In this document: positions 9,700 through 18,717 of the stretch, piece after piece
Layout: every line of letters starts with the position of its first letter
Numbering within the stretch: the first letter of the stretch is position 1
Origin: Buchnera aphidicola (Floraphis choui)
GTDB taxonomy: Bacteria; Pseudomonadota; Gammaproteobacteria; Enterobacterales; Enterobacteriaceae
Direction of reading: 5' to 3'
Assembly: GCA_039830045.1 (NCBI GenBank)
Contig: CP140044.1
Coordinates: 62,001 to 126,000, forward strand
DNA length: 64,000 nt
Translations under genes and position numbers: made by a program
Notes under the pieces: model-generated
Seen by the model: the letters and a program-made list of their open reading frames with translations, nothing else
Database searches by the model: none
What the model was told of the DNA's origin: nothing

Positions 9700-11325
9700 A
9701 TGAATGTTGGTTTTAAACATAATTCGAATGTAAAAGAAAAAAATAAGAAACGTAATTTTTCGTCTTTTTTCCCATTTAATTTTCGTATTGTTGTGACAAT
9801 TACATCAATATTATCAATAATTATATTTTATATGTTCTTTTTTAGATCTTCTAATTATTGTGTTCTTTATGATAATTTGTCTAATGAAGATGAGAAATTA
9901 ATTATTTCTCAATTAACGCATATGAATATCCCGTTTAAATTTAATAGTAATCATAGCACTTTGTTAGTTCCAGAAAGTGAGTTAAAAGAAGCTCAGTTCA
10001 GTTTATCTGAACAAGGATTGCCTAAGGGTAAAAGTGTTGGATTTGAGTTGTTAGATCAAGAGAAATTTGGAATCAGTCAATTTAATGAACAAATAAATTA
10101 TCAAAGAGCTTTGGAAGGGGAGTTAGCAAGAAGCATACAGCAATTAGACAATGTAAAAATGGCTCGAATACATATAGCTTTACCAAAGCCTTCTTTATTT
10201 GTTCAAGATAAAAGGTTACCTTCAGCTTCTATAATACTAAGTATTAAACCAGGTTCAAATCTCGAATCAAATCAAATTAATGCAATTTTATATATGGTAT
10301 CTGGCAGTATATCTGGGCTATCTATTGAAAATATTACCATCGTTGATCAGAAAGGAAGATTATTAAGTAACAATGATTCTTCTAACAATATTGATGATCT
10401 TAAATTAAGATATTATAATTTAATTGAAGAACGTTATAAACAGAGGATTGAAAATATTTTAATACCGTTAGTTGGTATGAATAATGTACACGCGCAAGTT
10501 ACAGCTCAAATTAATTTTGATAAAGTAGAAAGTACGGAAGAAAAGTATAAACCAAATTATAAAAATGATAAAAAATCTATTAGATCTCATCAAAGTAATA
10601 CTAATATAGAAAATAATGAAAAGGGATATATGAATAATATTATTCCTTCTGGTGTTATTTCTAAAAACTCTAACGTTTTATCTAATAAGTCATCTTCGTC
10701 GCATAATAGACTTGATAAACATTCTGATTATGCATTAATGTCACCAAAATCTAATACTAATCAAGACTATATTATTAATTATGAATTAGATCACACTATT
10801 TTGCATAGTAAATTTCAGGTTGGTGATGTTAAACGTTTATCAGCTGCTGTTGTAGTAAATTATATTCATGATAAAAATGGGGATTTAGTATCTTTAAGTC
10901 CATATCAAATAAATAAGATTGAAAATTTAATTAAAGCAGTAATCGGATTTTCTGCGGAAAGAGGAGATATTGTTTCTGTAGTGAGTTCATTATTTATCAA
11001 ACCATCTGTTCATATTTATAAAAATCTTTCTTTTTGGAATAAACCTTTATTTTTAAATAACTTATTTAAATATGGATTGATTTTAATTATTGTAACTATG
11101 TTATATTTCTTATATAAAGTATGTTTTTTTAAAAAGACTTTAAAAAAAGACAAGTTACAAGATGATATTTTGCGAGATAAATTAAGAAACAATAACCAAG
11201 TATTAAATCAGTTAGAAAAAGATTCACGAATTTCTACAGATGGAGGATTTAGTAATTTATCTAAACATAATTCATACGTTATAGCCATGATGATTCGAAA
11301 ATGGATGAGTGGTGATAAAAAATGA
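9700..11325 (+). CDS. fliF: Flagellar MS-ring protein FliF
   Basis: A 541-residue inner-membrane ring protein (E. coli 552). It has a first membrane segment at about residues 30-50 (VVTITSILSIIIFYMFFF), a large periplasmic ring-building domain with conserved QINYQRALEGELARSI, a low-complexity Ser/Asn/Lys linker around 285-350, a second membrane segment near 455-475 and a cytoplasmic tail. The tail ends in SYVIAMMIRKWMSGDKK, the FliG-binding segment. The stop overlaps the start of fliG (ATGA). It heads the 12-gene run to fliR. Confidence 0.96.
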   Translation: MNVGFKHNSNVKEKNKKRNFSSFFPFNFRIVVTITSILSIIIFYMFFFRSSNYCVLYDNLSNEDEKLIISQLTHMNIPFKFNSNHSTLLVPESELKEAQFSLSEQGLPKGKSVGFELLDQEKFGISQFNEQINYQRALEGELARSIQQLDNVKMARIHIALPKPSLFVQDKRLPSASIILSIKPGSNLESNQINAILYMVSGSISGLSIENITIVDQKGRLLSNNDSSNNIDDLKLRYYNLIEERYKQRIENILIPLVGMNNVHAQVTAQINFDKVESTEEKYKPNYKNDKKSIRSHQSNTNIENNEKGYMNNIIPSGVISKNSNVLSNKSSSSHNRLDKHSDYALMSPKSNTNQDYIINYELDHTILHSKFQVGDVKRLSAAVVVNYIHDKNGDLVSLSPYQINKIENLIKAVIGFSAERGDIVSVVSSLFIKPSVHIYKNLSFWNKPLFLNNLFKYGLILIIVTMLYFLYKVCFFKKTLKKDKLQDDILRDKLRNNNQVLNQLEKDSRISTDGGFSNLSKHNSYVIAMMIRKWMSGDKK

Positions 11326-12269
11326 TGATTCTAGATGGTGTTACAAAAAGTGCCATTTTATTAATTGCTGTTGGTGTAAATAAGGCAACTGAAATATTAA
11401 AAGAATTATCTTTTTCAGAAATTCAAGATCTGATTAAATGTATGTTAAATTTAAGGCAAGTTTCTTGTACAATAGTTGATCAAGTAATATCTGAATTTAA
11501 TGATAATTTTTCTATAGATAATTCTACTTCTATAGTAGATAAAAATTATGTTATTACTCTATCTAAAAAAGTTTTAGGAGAAAAGAATGCAGAAATTTTA
11601 TTGAATAAAATTAAAGATAACGAAAAAATTATTTGTGGGATTAAACAATTAAATTTAGTTGATCCGAAAGTTATTGCTAATTTGATAAAATGTGAACATG
11701 CACAAATTATTGCATCAATATTAGTATATTTGAATAGAAATCAATCAGCAGAAATTTTATCTTATTTAGAAGAAAAGTTAAGTTTAGACGTTATTTCAAG
11801 AATAGCCGAATTTACTGGTTTAGAAAAATCAGGAGAAAATGAATTAATTAAAATAATTAATTATTTATTAGAGAATAAGGAAAAAGTTATTTTTAATGAA
11901 AATGGAGTAACAACTATCATAGAATTACTAAAATTAATGGAGTACGATCAAGAAAAACGCATTATAAATGGTATTGAAGTATTTAATAAAGAGCTAGCTA
12001 ATATTATTAAATCTAAAATTTTTGTTTTTGAAGATATAATTAATCTTGATGACGCTTGCATTCGACGTTTAATTCAGGAAACAACACTAGATGAATTGTC
12101 AATAGCTATAAGCAGGTCTAGTGAATTATTAAAAGAAAAAATTTTAAAAAATATGTCTAAAAAAAATGCTGATTATTTGCAAAACTTTTTTATTAAAAAT
12201 TCTTCTATATCGATAGATGTTATTAAAGAAAAACAGAATAATTTGTTAAATATAATTAAAAAGTTTTAA
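11322..12269 (+). CDS. fliG: Flagellar switch protein FliG, torque residues lost
   Basis: A 315-residue C-ring protein (E. coli 331) that links FliF to FliM and in motile bacteria carries the torque-generating residues. The middle domain (EHAQIIASILVYL) and the C-terminal domain (FVFEDIINLDDACIRRLIQE) are recognisable, and numbering matches E. coli without gaps around residue 288. The charged residues needed for rotation differ: Lys264 is Ser, Asp288 is Asn, Asp289 is Phe and Arg297 is Ser; Arg281 is a Lys. The last 16 or so residues are missing. Start: ATG overlapping the fliF stop; a second ATG follows at once. Confidence 0.95.
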   Translation: MMILDGVTKSAILLIAVGVNKATEILKELSFSEIQDLIKCMLNLRQVSCTIVDQVISEFNDNFSIDNSTSIVDKNYVITLSKKVLGEKNAEILLNKIKDNEKIICGIKQLNLVDPKVIANLIKCEHAQIIASILVYLNRNQSAEILSYLEEKLSLDVISRIAEFTGLEKSGENELIKIINYLLENKEKVIFNENGVTTIIELLKLMEYDQEKRIINGIEVFNKELANIIKSKIFVFEDIINLDDACIRRLIQETTLDELSIAISRSSELLKEKILKNMSKKNADYLQNFFIKNSSISIDVIKEKQNNLLNIIKKF

Positions 12270-12310
12270 ATAATAATAAATTTGTCAGTATTTAAATATT
12301 AGGAGTATTT

Positions 12311-13010
12311 ATGCATCAGCATATTCCAAACACGGCTTGGAAAAAATGGTATCCTGAAGAGATAGTAAAAGATAATAATGATAATCAAGAAAACAATATA
12401 AATTTAGGGAATGGTAAATATAATATAAAAAAAAAAATTAGATTATAAAAATAATGATTCTATCGAAAAAAAAGATACAAAAAATTCTATAGATGATGAT
12501 AAATCTAATTATGAAATAGGTTTTTTTCAAGGACAAAAAGAAGGGTTTATTGCAGGGTTAGAAAAAGCGTCTTTAGAATTTCATAATAAACATAATTTTA
12601 TATTAATTCAAATGGATAATTTATTATCTAGTTTTGAACAGTCATTAATAAAATTAGATGAAGTAATTTCTTCTCGTTTAGTAAATTTAGCATTAAATAT
12701 TTCGAAAAAGGTGATAGAAAGTACTTCATTTTCTGAAGAAACAATTTTATTAAAAAAAATTAAAACAATACTTAAAAATGAAAAAATAGCTTTTAAGAAA
12801 CCAAAGTTATTAATTCATCCAAGTGATAAAGAAATAGTTGAAAATTATTTTGGAAATATATTTGCTAAATACGGATGGACAATTTTTTATGATGAAGATA
12901 TTTCTAAAGGAGGATGTATAGTATTTTCAGGAGACACTATATTAGATTCTACTATTTTAGGACGATGGACTGAATTGTGCAGATTAGTTTTAAAGAAGGA
13001 AAAATTATGA
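12311..13010 (+). CDS. fliH: Flagellar export ATPase regulator FliH, split at an A11 run
   Basis: FliH binds the export ATPase FliI and holds it inactive until it docks at the export gate. The ATG at 12311 follows TTAGGAG; the first frame encodes HIPNTAWKKWYPEE, a FliH-like start, but ends at TAA 12446-12448 just after eleven A (12427-12437). Removing one A joins it to the second frame, which runs to 13010 and contains GFFQGQKEGFIAGLEKA and the conserved C-terminal half. The joined protein has 232 residues, close to the 228-235 of enteric FliH. The stop overlaps the fliI start. As the chromosome reads here, translation would stop after 45 codons; slippage at the A-run, a sequencing error, or true loss are the alternatives. 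Confidence 0.85.
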
Positions 13011-14371
13011 ATTTAAGAATAAATAAATGGATAAAAGAATTATTAATCTGTGAAAAAGAAATAATTAATCTTCCCAATATAGTATATTATGGACGATTAG
13101 TAGGGTTTAATGGATCTATTTTAGAAGTTAGTGGATTACAATTATCTCTTGGTTCAATTTGTTGTATAAGAAAAACTTTAGATATTTACAATATTGATGA
13201 AGTAGAAGCTGAAGTAGTAGGATTTAAAAATGGCATATTATTTTTAATGCCATTACAAAGTATAGAAGGCATTGCTTTAGGTTCTCGGGTACGACCTAAA
13301 GTTTTAGGTGGTATTAATTATGTAGTTAATCAATTGCCAATTTATGAGGGATTGTTAGGAAGAGTATTAGATAGCACAGGAAAACCGTTAGATGATTTAA
13401 AAGAAATTGATAAAAAATATAGAAAAACACTATCTTATTCTGCAATTAATCCATTGCATAGGAATCCTATTAAAGATGTATTGGATACTGGAATTCGTGC
13501 AATAAATGCGTTATTGACTATTGGAAGAGGCCAGAGAATTGGGTTGTTTTCTAGTTCTGGATTAGGAAAAAGTATATTACTTGGTATGATGACTAAATAT
13601 ACTGGAGCAGATGTAGTTATATTAGGATTAATAGGAGAGCGTGGACGGGAGGTAAAAGAATTTATTGAGACTATTCTTACTAAAGAAGCTCTTAAAAAAT
13701 CAGTAGTTGTCGCATCTCCAGCTGAATGTTCACCATTATTACAAGTTCAAGGAGCTAATTATGCTGTTCGTATTGCTGAATATTTTAGAGATAAAAATTA
13801 TCATGTATTATTAATAATGGATTCTTTAACGCGTTATGCTATGGCTCATCGAGAAATAGCTTTATCTATAGGAGAACTGCCTGCTACTAAAGGTTATCCA
13901 CCTTCTGTATTTTCTAAAATATTTTCTTTAATAGAAAGAGCTGGAAATGGTAGAAAACAACAAGGTTCAATTACAGCTTTTTATACAGTATTATCAGAAG
14001 AAGAAGAAACATATGATCCTATTTCAGATGCCGCACGATCTATTTTAGATGGACATATCATATTATCTCGAGAATATGCTGAATCAGGTCATTATCCTGC
14101 AATTAATATTGAAACATCTATTAGTAGGGTTATGTCAAATATCGTTGATTCTATTCATGATTCTAAGGCTCGTTATTTAAAAAAATTGTTATCTTGTTAT
14201 CAGCGTAATCGTGATTTAATTAATGTAGGAGCATATGTTTCAGGTACTAATAAAGAGTTAGATTTGGCTATTTCTCTATTGCCTAAATTTCAAAAATTTT
14301 TGCAACAAGGAATGCACGAAAAAAGTACTTTTACTGAGTCTAAACAAGATTTATATGGACTTTTTAATTAA
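13007..14371 (+). CDS. fliI: Flagellum-specific export ATPase FliI
   Basis: A 454-residue ATPase (E. coli 457) of the F1-beta type that unfolds and feeds substrates into the flagellar export channel. The start is the ATG at 13007 overlapping the fliH stop, with GAAGGA upstream; an upstream in-frame ATG at 12977 lies inside fliH and is not used. Walker A is SSSGLGKS at residues 182-189; Walker B is HVLLIMDSLTRYA, followed by GELPATKGYPPSVFSK. All catalytic parts are intact, so export activity is probably retained although neighbouring fliH and fliJ are split. Confidence 0.97.
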   Translation: MNLRINKWIKELLICEKEIINLPNIVYYGRLVGFNGSILEVSGLQLSLGSICCIRKTLDIYNIDEVEAEVVGFKNGILFLMPLQSIEGIALGSRVRPKVLGGINYVVNQLPIYEGLLGRVLDSTGKPLDDLKEIDKKYRKTLSYSAINPLHRNPIKDVLDTGIRAINALLTIGRGQRIGLFSSSGLGKSILLGMMTKYTGADVVILGLIGERGREVKEFIETILTKEALKKSVVVASPAECSPLLQVQGANYAVRIAEYFRDKNYHVLLIMDSLTRYAMAHREIALSIGELPATKGYPPSVFSKIFSLIERAGNGRKQQGSITAFYTVLSEEEETYDPISDAARSILDGHIILSREYAESGHYPAINIETSISRVMSNIVDSIHDSKARYLKKLLSCYQRNRDLINVGAYVSGTNKELDLAISLLPKFQKFLQQGMHEKSTFTESKQDLYGLFN

Positions 14372-14387
14372 ATAGGAAGATTATTAT

Positions 14388-14830
14388 ATGTTTAAAAATA
14401 AAAAATGTATTAGTTTATTGACAAACATTGATAAAAAAAAAATCAACAATTATCTCTTATTTTAGAAAAAATTATTTTAAATAAAAAAAAGATTCAAGAG
14501 CAAGTCAATTTATTATCAAAATATAGAAATGAATATCTCGTTAAATTAAATCATGAAACATCTTGTGGTATTTCTGGTTTTGAACTAAAGAATTATGATT
14601 GTTTTATTTCTTCATTGATAAATGGTATTAAAAATCAAAGACAAACTATAAAACAGTATGAAGAACAATATAAAAAATACTTTATTTTATGGAAAAATAA
14701 TCAACATAGATTATACATGTGGAAAACAATATCTATGAAATTATTGCAGTATGATTTTAAAATTATGCAATTAGAAGAACAATTACAAATTGATGAATAT
14801 GTTCAGAAATCTTTTTTTGAAAGAAAGTAG
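14388..14830 (+). CDS. fliJ: Flagellar export chaperone FliJ, split at an A10 run
   Basis: FliJ is a coiled-coil protein that couples the ATPase ring to the export gate. The ATG at 14388 (AGGAAG upstream) opens a frame that stops at TAG 14463-14465, just after ten A at 14433-14442. Adding one A joins it to the frame that runs to 14830, giving exactly 147 residues, the length of E. coli FliJ. The joined sequence has YRNEYLVKLNHETSCGISG, which aligns with the E. coli segment YQNEYRNNLNSDMSAGIT, and long heptad-like helices rich in Gln, Glu and Lys. No strong internal start was seen in the second part. Confidence 0.85.
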
Positions 14831-14842
14831 GTTGCTATTATT

Positions 14843-16043
14843 ATGTTAAATATTATAAATTTAGTTAAAACTACTCCTTTATATAGACATGGACATAATT
14901 TTTGTAAGTTAACTTTAAAAAAGAGTTCAAAATTATTTTTTAATGTTTTAGATAAATATTGTATATCAAATAAGAATAATGTTGTAAAAAATATAGAAAA
15001 TAATAAAACTACAATTAGTTCTTTTTTTGATATTATTTTATCAAAAAATAATTTTGAAAAAAAAAATTTTTAAAAATAAAAAAGATTGTTTTAATGATAT
15101 ATTTCTATATTTTTGTATGTCTTATAGAGATAATATAAATTTTTTAAAATATATAACACAATACGTTAAAATAGAAGGAAAATTAGATAATTTACAATTT
15201 TATAATCATATAAAAAAATATTTTTATTTCCTATTTGAAAGAAATATAAAACAAAATAAAGATGTAATATTAAATACGTTTAACAAAAAAATTAATTTTT
15301 ATAATATTTTTGAACATTTACACCAATATAGTGATAAAAATATTTTAAAAAAAATAAATTTTATAAATTTTTACTCTAATTTTCTAAAATTTAAAAGTAA
15401 TATATCTAAACTTACATTAGACGTAAACTCAATTATAGTTTCAAATGAGTTGTTTAAAAAAAAAATATATTATAAAAGATGTATTAGTTCTATTTTGAAT
15501 TTTTTACAAATAATATATTCGTTTAATGATTTCATACATGTAAATTATGAAAATTATGTAAAGAAAATAAACCGTTATTCATCTGATGAAAAAAATAAAG
15601 ATTTAGTTCAGAACAATTGGGTAAAAGCTATTCATAAACAATTATTAGTATTTTTTTTTAAAAGTAAAAAAGTTGTGGAACTATTCTTAGACCCGAAAAA
15701 TTTGGGGTCTTTATTTATACGATTGAAGATAAAAAAGAAAAAACTAATTAAATTAGATTTAATTTCTAATAATAGTATTGCAAGAGAATTGCTAAAATTT
15801 GATGTTCCTAATTTACGGAATACTACTTTGAAGACTGGAATTAGATTTGAAGATATTACTATTCGAAGTCATAATTCTGAAGAAATAGATATTTTTAAAA
15901 ATAATTATAATCATTATAATAAAATTAAAAATAATGAAAAATATACTATTTACAATAAAAAAATAAACGGATTGTATAAATTATTTTCGTTAGAATTATA
16001 TAATTCTATTGCGCAGAAAAATATTGTTGATATTTACGTTTAA
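14843..16043 (+). CDS. fliK: Flagellar hook-length control protein FliK, split at an A10 run
   Basis: FliK is exported during hook assembly, measures hook length and triggers the substrate switch. The first frame (ATG 14843) ends at a TAA just after ten A at 15057-15066. Removing one A joins it to the frame that ends at 16043, giving about 399 residues (E. coli 375). The C-terminal part around residues 270-340 has ELFLDPKNLGSLFIRLKI and LKTGIRFEDITI, the hook-length-control domain signature. The N-terminal and middle parts are Lys/Asn-rich and poorly conserved, as is usual for FliK. A second A10 run at 15456-15465 is in frame. fliL, which follows fliK in E. coli, is missing. Confidence 0.75.
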
Positions 16044-16179
16044 TAAAAATACTATTGTTTATTAAATCGAATTCTTATTCATTAATTTATATAATTGTTG
16101 TAAGTTGTAGTTTAAGATGCAATTGATATTTATAGCGCTAATATATTTTAAATTTAGTATTTATTTTAAAGGTATTTTA

Positions 16180-17112
16180 ATGGTTAATAATACTATTACT
16201 GAGATTAAAGAAAATAATATAAAACATGGAATAAAAAAATCTACTAAAGTTTGTATTTATGATTCAAAAATAGATTATTATACTATACATCAAACAAAAA
16301 AATCTTTAATGATGATTAGTAATTTTTTTTCTAAGCAAATTTCACTAGCTTTATTAGATAATATGAATCTTGAATTCGATATTGAATTAAATAGTATTCA
16401 ATTAGAAAAGTATGATGATTTTAAAAGTAACTTCATAATAAAGTCGAAATTTTTAAATTCTTTCCAGATTATTCCATATTTTGAGACTGGAATAATAAGA
16501 TTTTCTGATAATATAGTACCATCAATTATAAACTTTTTGTTTGGGGGAAAAAACTTTGTTGAAATTGCTAAAAATCGTATCCATGAATTAACAATTTCTG
16601 AAATAAATATAATGAAAAAGATGGTGGAAATTATTCAAAGTAAATATAGTGCTTCTTGGAAACAGGTTTGTGATATAGATATAAAATTTTCTGATTTTCA
16701 GTTAGTAAAAAATGTAAATTTTAAAAATATTATATTTTTATCTACTATATTTCAAATAAGATTTGGTAACATATTAGGATTTCTTAATTTAGGTTTACCA
16801 TTAGTTTTAATTAAAACATTAAAAGATAAATTAACAAACAAGTATATAAAAAACGATTTAATAAAAAAAAAAACAAAATCAATATCGTGGCCAGTGATAC
16901 ACAATATAGAAATAAATTTAGATATTAAGTTAGTAAATTTTTCGTTACTATTATCTCGAATTTTAAAATTAAAAATTGGTGATATAATTTCTATAAAAAT
17001 TCCAGAAGACATTATAGCGTATGTTGATGATGTACCTGTATTAGTTGGAAAGTATAAGATATATAAAGAAAAACGTGTTTTTTTCTTAAAATATTTTTTT
17101 AATTCAAAATAA
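16180..17112 (+). CDS. fliM: Flagellar switch protein FliM, CheY-binding end lost
   Basis: A 310-residue C-ring protein (E. coli 334). I chose the ATG at 16180 (AAAGG upstream) over the in-frame ATG at 16117, which would add a hydrophobic stretch unlike FliM. The middle domain (FETGIIRFSDNIVPSIINFLFGG) and the C-terminal domain (LSRILKLKIGDIISIKIPEDIIAYVDDVPVLVGKY) are clear. The N terminus lacks the LSQAEIDALLNG motif that binds phosphorylated CheY. The middle-domain GGXG motif reads GGKN. An in-frame run of eleven A occurs at 16863-16873. It probably acts as a platform for export components, not as a switch. Confidence 0.93.
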   Translation: MVNNTITEIKENNIKHGIKKSTKVCIYDSKIDYYTIHQTKKSLMMISNFFSKQISLALLDNMNLEFDIELNSIQLEKYDDFKSNFIIKSKFLNSFQIIPYFETGIIRFSDNIVPSIINFLFGGKNFVEIAKNRIHELTISEINIMKKMVEIIQSKYSASWKQVCDIDIKFSDFQLVKNVNFKNIIFLSTIFQIRFGNILGFLNLGLPLVLIKTLKDKLTNKYIKNDLIKKKTKSISWPVIHNIEINLDIKLVNFSLLLSRILKLKIGDIISIKIPEDIIAYVDDVPVLVGKYKIYKEKRVFFLKYFFNSK

Positions 17113-17129
17113 TTATTAGGATAGTATTA

Positions 17130-17521
17130 ATGAACGACAAAAAAGATGTAATTAAAAACACAAACAATAATAGTACTAACGATCTTAAAATAGATTCGAA
17201 TAAAAAAAAAATATAGAAAAAGATAGTAATACAACTGTTATAGAGCAATCTTTAAATGAAAATAATAATATGAACTTCGTTGTTGATATTCCAGTTGATA
17301 TTACAATTGAGTTAGGTAAAATAAAATTAAAAATTAAAGATCTTTTAAATTTAAAAAAAGATTCTATATTATCTTTGAATAAATATTCAGGTGAGCCATT
17401 AAATATATTAGTAAATAATTGTATAATTGCAAAAGGAGAATTAGTTATTGTAGAAGAAAAATATGGAATTAGAATTATTAGTATTATTGACGACTCAAAG
17501 TATTCAAATAATTTAGGTTAA
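17130..17521 (+). CDS. fliN: Flagellar switch protein FliN, split at an A10 run
   Basis: FliN forms the base of the C ring and docks the FliH-FliI export complex. The ATG at 17130 opens a frame that stops at a TAG directly after ten A (17202-17211). Adding one A joins it to the frame ending at 17521, giving 130 residues (E. coli 137). The conserved SPOA domain lies wholly in the second part: VDIPVDITIELGKIKLKIKDLLNL and GEPLNILVNNCIIAKGELVIVEEKYGIRI. An internal ATG at 17270 could make an 83-residue core domain without slippage, although no Shine-Dalgarno sequence precedes it. Upstream residues are an Asn/Lys-rich linker of little constraint. Confidence 0.87.
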
Positions 17522-17548
17522 CTTATTTAAAATTATGAGAAATTATCT

Positions 17549-17890
17549 GTGGATACTATATTTCAACCTACTATAATAGAAACGATATTTTCAAAAGTTG
17601 AAACTCCGTTTTTTAAAGTGATTATACTTTTTTTACTGTGTTGTTTTATACTCAAAAAAACTATTTTTGAACAAAAAATGATTCATAATTCATTAATAAA
17701 AATTATAGAAAAAGTATCAGTTGGATCCAATGAAAGTATTGTTCTTTTAGATTTAAAAGAAATTAGATTGGTTGTAGGTGTTACTTCAAAAAATATTTCA
17801 TTATTGTATAAGTTGTCACCTATAAAAAAAGATGAAAAAACATCTTTAGTTAAAACTATTAGTACTAATAATATAAAAAAAGTTTATTGA
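17549..17890 (+). CDS. fliO: Flagellar export gate assembly protein FliO
   Basis: A 113-residue protein with one membrane segment (about residues 22-38, [16 protein letters not shown]) and a small cytoplasmic domain. [34 protein letters not shown] matches the E. coli FliO pattern of a valine-rich strand, LVLGVT and LLHKL. FliO helps the FliP pore assemble. The start is a GTG at 17549; the nearest ATG is in another frame. Position between fliN and fliP confirms the identity, which is otherwise hard because the family is poorly conserved. Confidence 0.85.
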   Translation: MDTIFQPTIIETIFSKVETPFFKVIILFLLCCFILKKTIFEQKMIHNSLIKIIEKVSVGSNESIVLLDLKEIRLVVGVTSKNISLLYKLSPIKKDEKTSLVKTISTNNIKKVY

Positions 17891-17909
17891 ACGATTTTGG
17901 AATAAAAAA

Positions 17910-18641
17910 ATGATTTATCGAGTAATTCCGTTATTTTTATTATTGTTTTGTCCAATAACATATGCAGGAGTTCCTAATTTTTTTAGTCATCCATTGCCAG
18001 ATGGGGGATCTAGTTGGTCTTTGCCAGTACAAACGTTAGTGTTTATTACGTCTCTGACATTTATTGCGCCAGTTTTATTAATGATGACTAGTTTTTCTAG
18101 AATTATTATTGTATTTAGTTTATTACGTAGTGCATTAGGAACACCTTATTCTCCTCCTAACCAAATTTTGTTAGGTTTGTCTCTTTTTTTAACTTTTTTT
18201 ATTATGGCTCCAGTATTTGATAAAATTTATGAAGATGCATATTTGCCGTTTAGCGAAGATAAAATTAATATAGATGTAGCTATTATAAGGGGAATGAAAC
18301 CTTTACATCAATTTATGATTCGGCAAACTCGAGAAAATGATTTAATTTTTTTTTCAAAGCTAGCTAATGTTTCTAAGTTTTCTAAAAAAGAAGAAGTTCC
18401 TATGAGAATTTTGTTACCATCTTTTGTTATAAGTGAGTTAAAAACAGCTTTTCAGATTGGATTTACTATTTTTATACCATTTTTAATAATTGATTTAGTA
18501 GTAGCTAGTGTGCTTATGGCTTTAGGAATGATGATGGTTCCTCCTTCAACAATATCTTTACCCTTTAAATTAATGCTATTTGTGTTAGTAGATGGTTGGC
18601 AATTACTGATTACTTCTTTAACTCAAAGTTTTTTTCACTAA
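17910..18641 (+). CDS. fliP: Flagellar export gate protein FliP
   Basis: A 243-residue membrane protein (E. coli 245) that forms the core of the type III export pore with FliQ and FliR. It begins with a cleavable-type signal peptide ([16 protein letters not shown]). Conserved stretches include [22 protein letters not shown] near residues 56-78 and the C-terminal [29 protein letters not shown]. No defects seen. It starts 19 bases after fliO. Confidence 0.97.
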   Translation: MIYRVIPLFLLLFCPITYAGVPNFFSHPLPDGGSSWSLPVQTLVFITSLTFIAPVLLMMTSFSRIIIVFSLLRSALGTPYSPPNQILLGLSLFLTFFIMAPVFDKIYEDAYLPFSEDKINIDVAIIRGMKPLHQFMIRQTRENDLIFFSKLANVSKFSKKEEVPMRILLPSFVISELKTAFQIGFTIFIPFLIIDLVVASVLMALGMMMVPPSTISLPFKLMLFVLVDGWQLLITSLTQSFFH

Positions 18642-18717
18642 ATTTAGTAGAATTATTATAACATTATATATTTATTATTTTATAACTTTTAAAGCATGTA
18701 ATATATTGAGGATATTT

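Noticed and set aside
12977..13006. Upstream ATG for FliI inside fliH
   Set aside because: The ATG at 13007 overlaps the fliH stop, has GAAGGA upstream and matches the E. coli N terminus.
16117..16179. Upstream ATG that would extend FliM by 21 hydrophobic residues
   Set aside because: No ribosome site, no family counterpart, and a good AAGG lies before the ATG at 16180.
12300..17530. Programmed ribosomal frameshifting as the explanation for the split flagellar genes
   Set aside because: The breaks need shifts in both directions (one base fewer in fliH and fliK, one more in fliJ and fliN), and no stimulatory hairpin or internal Shine-Dalgarno sequence was seen beside the runs. Poly(A) length change explains all four.
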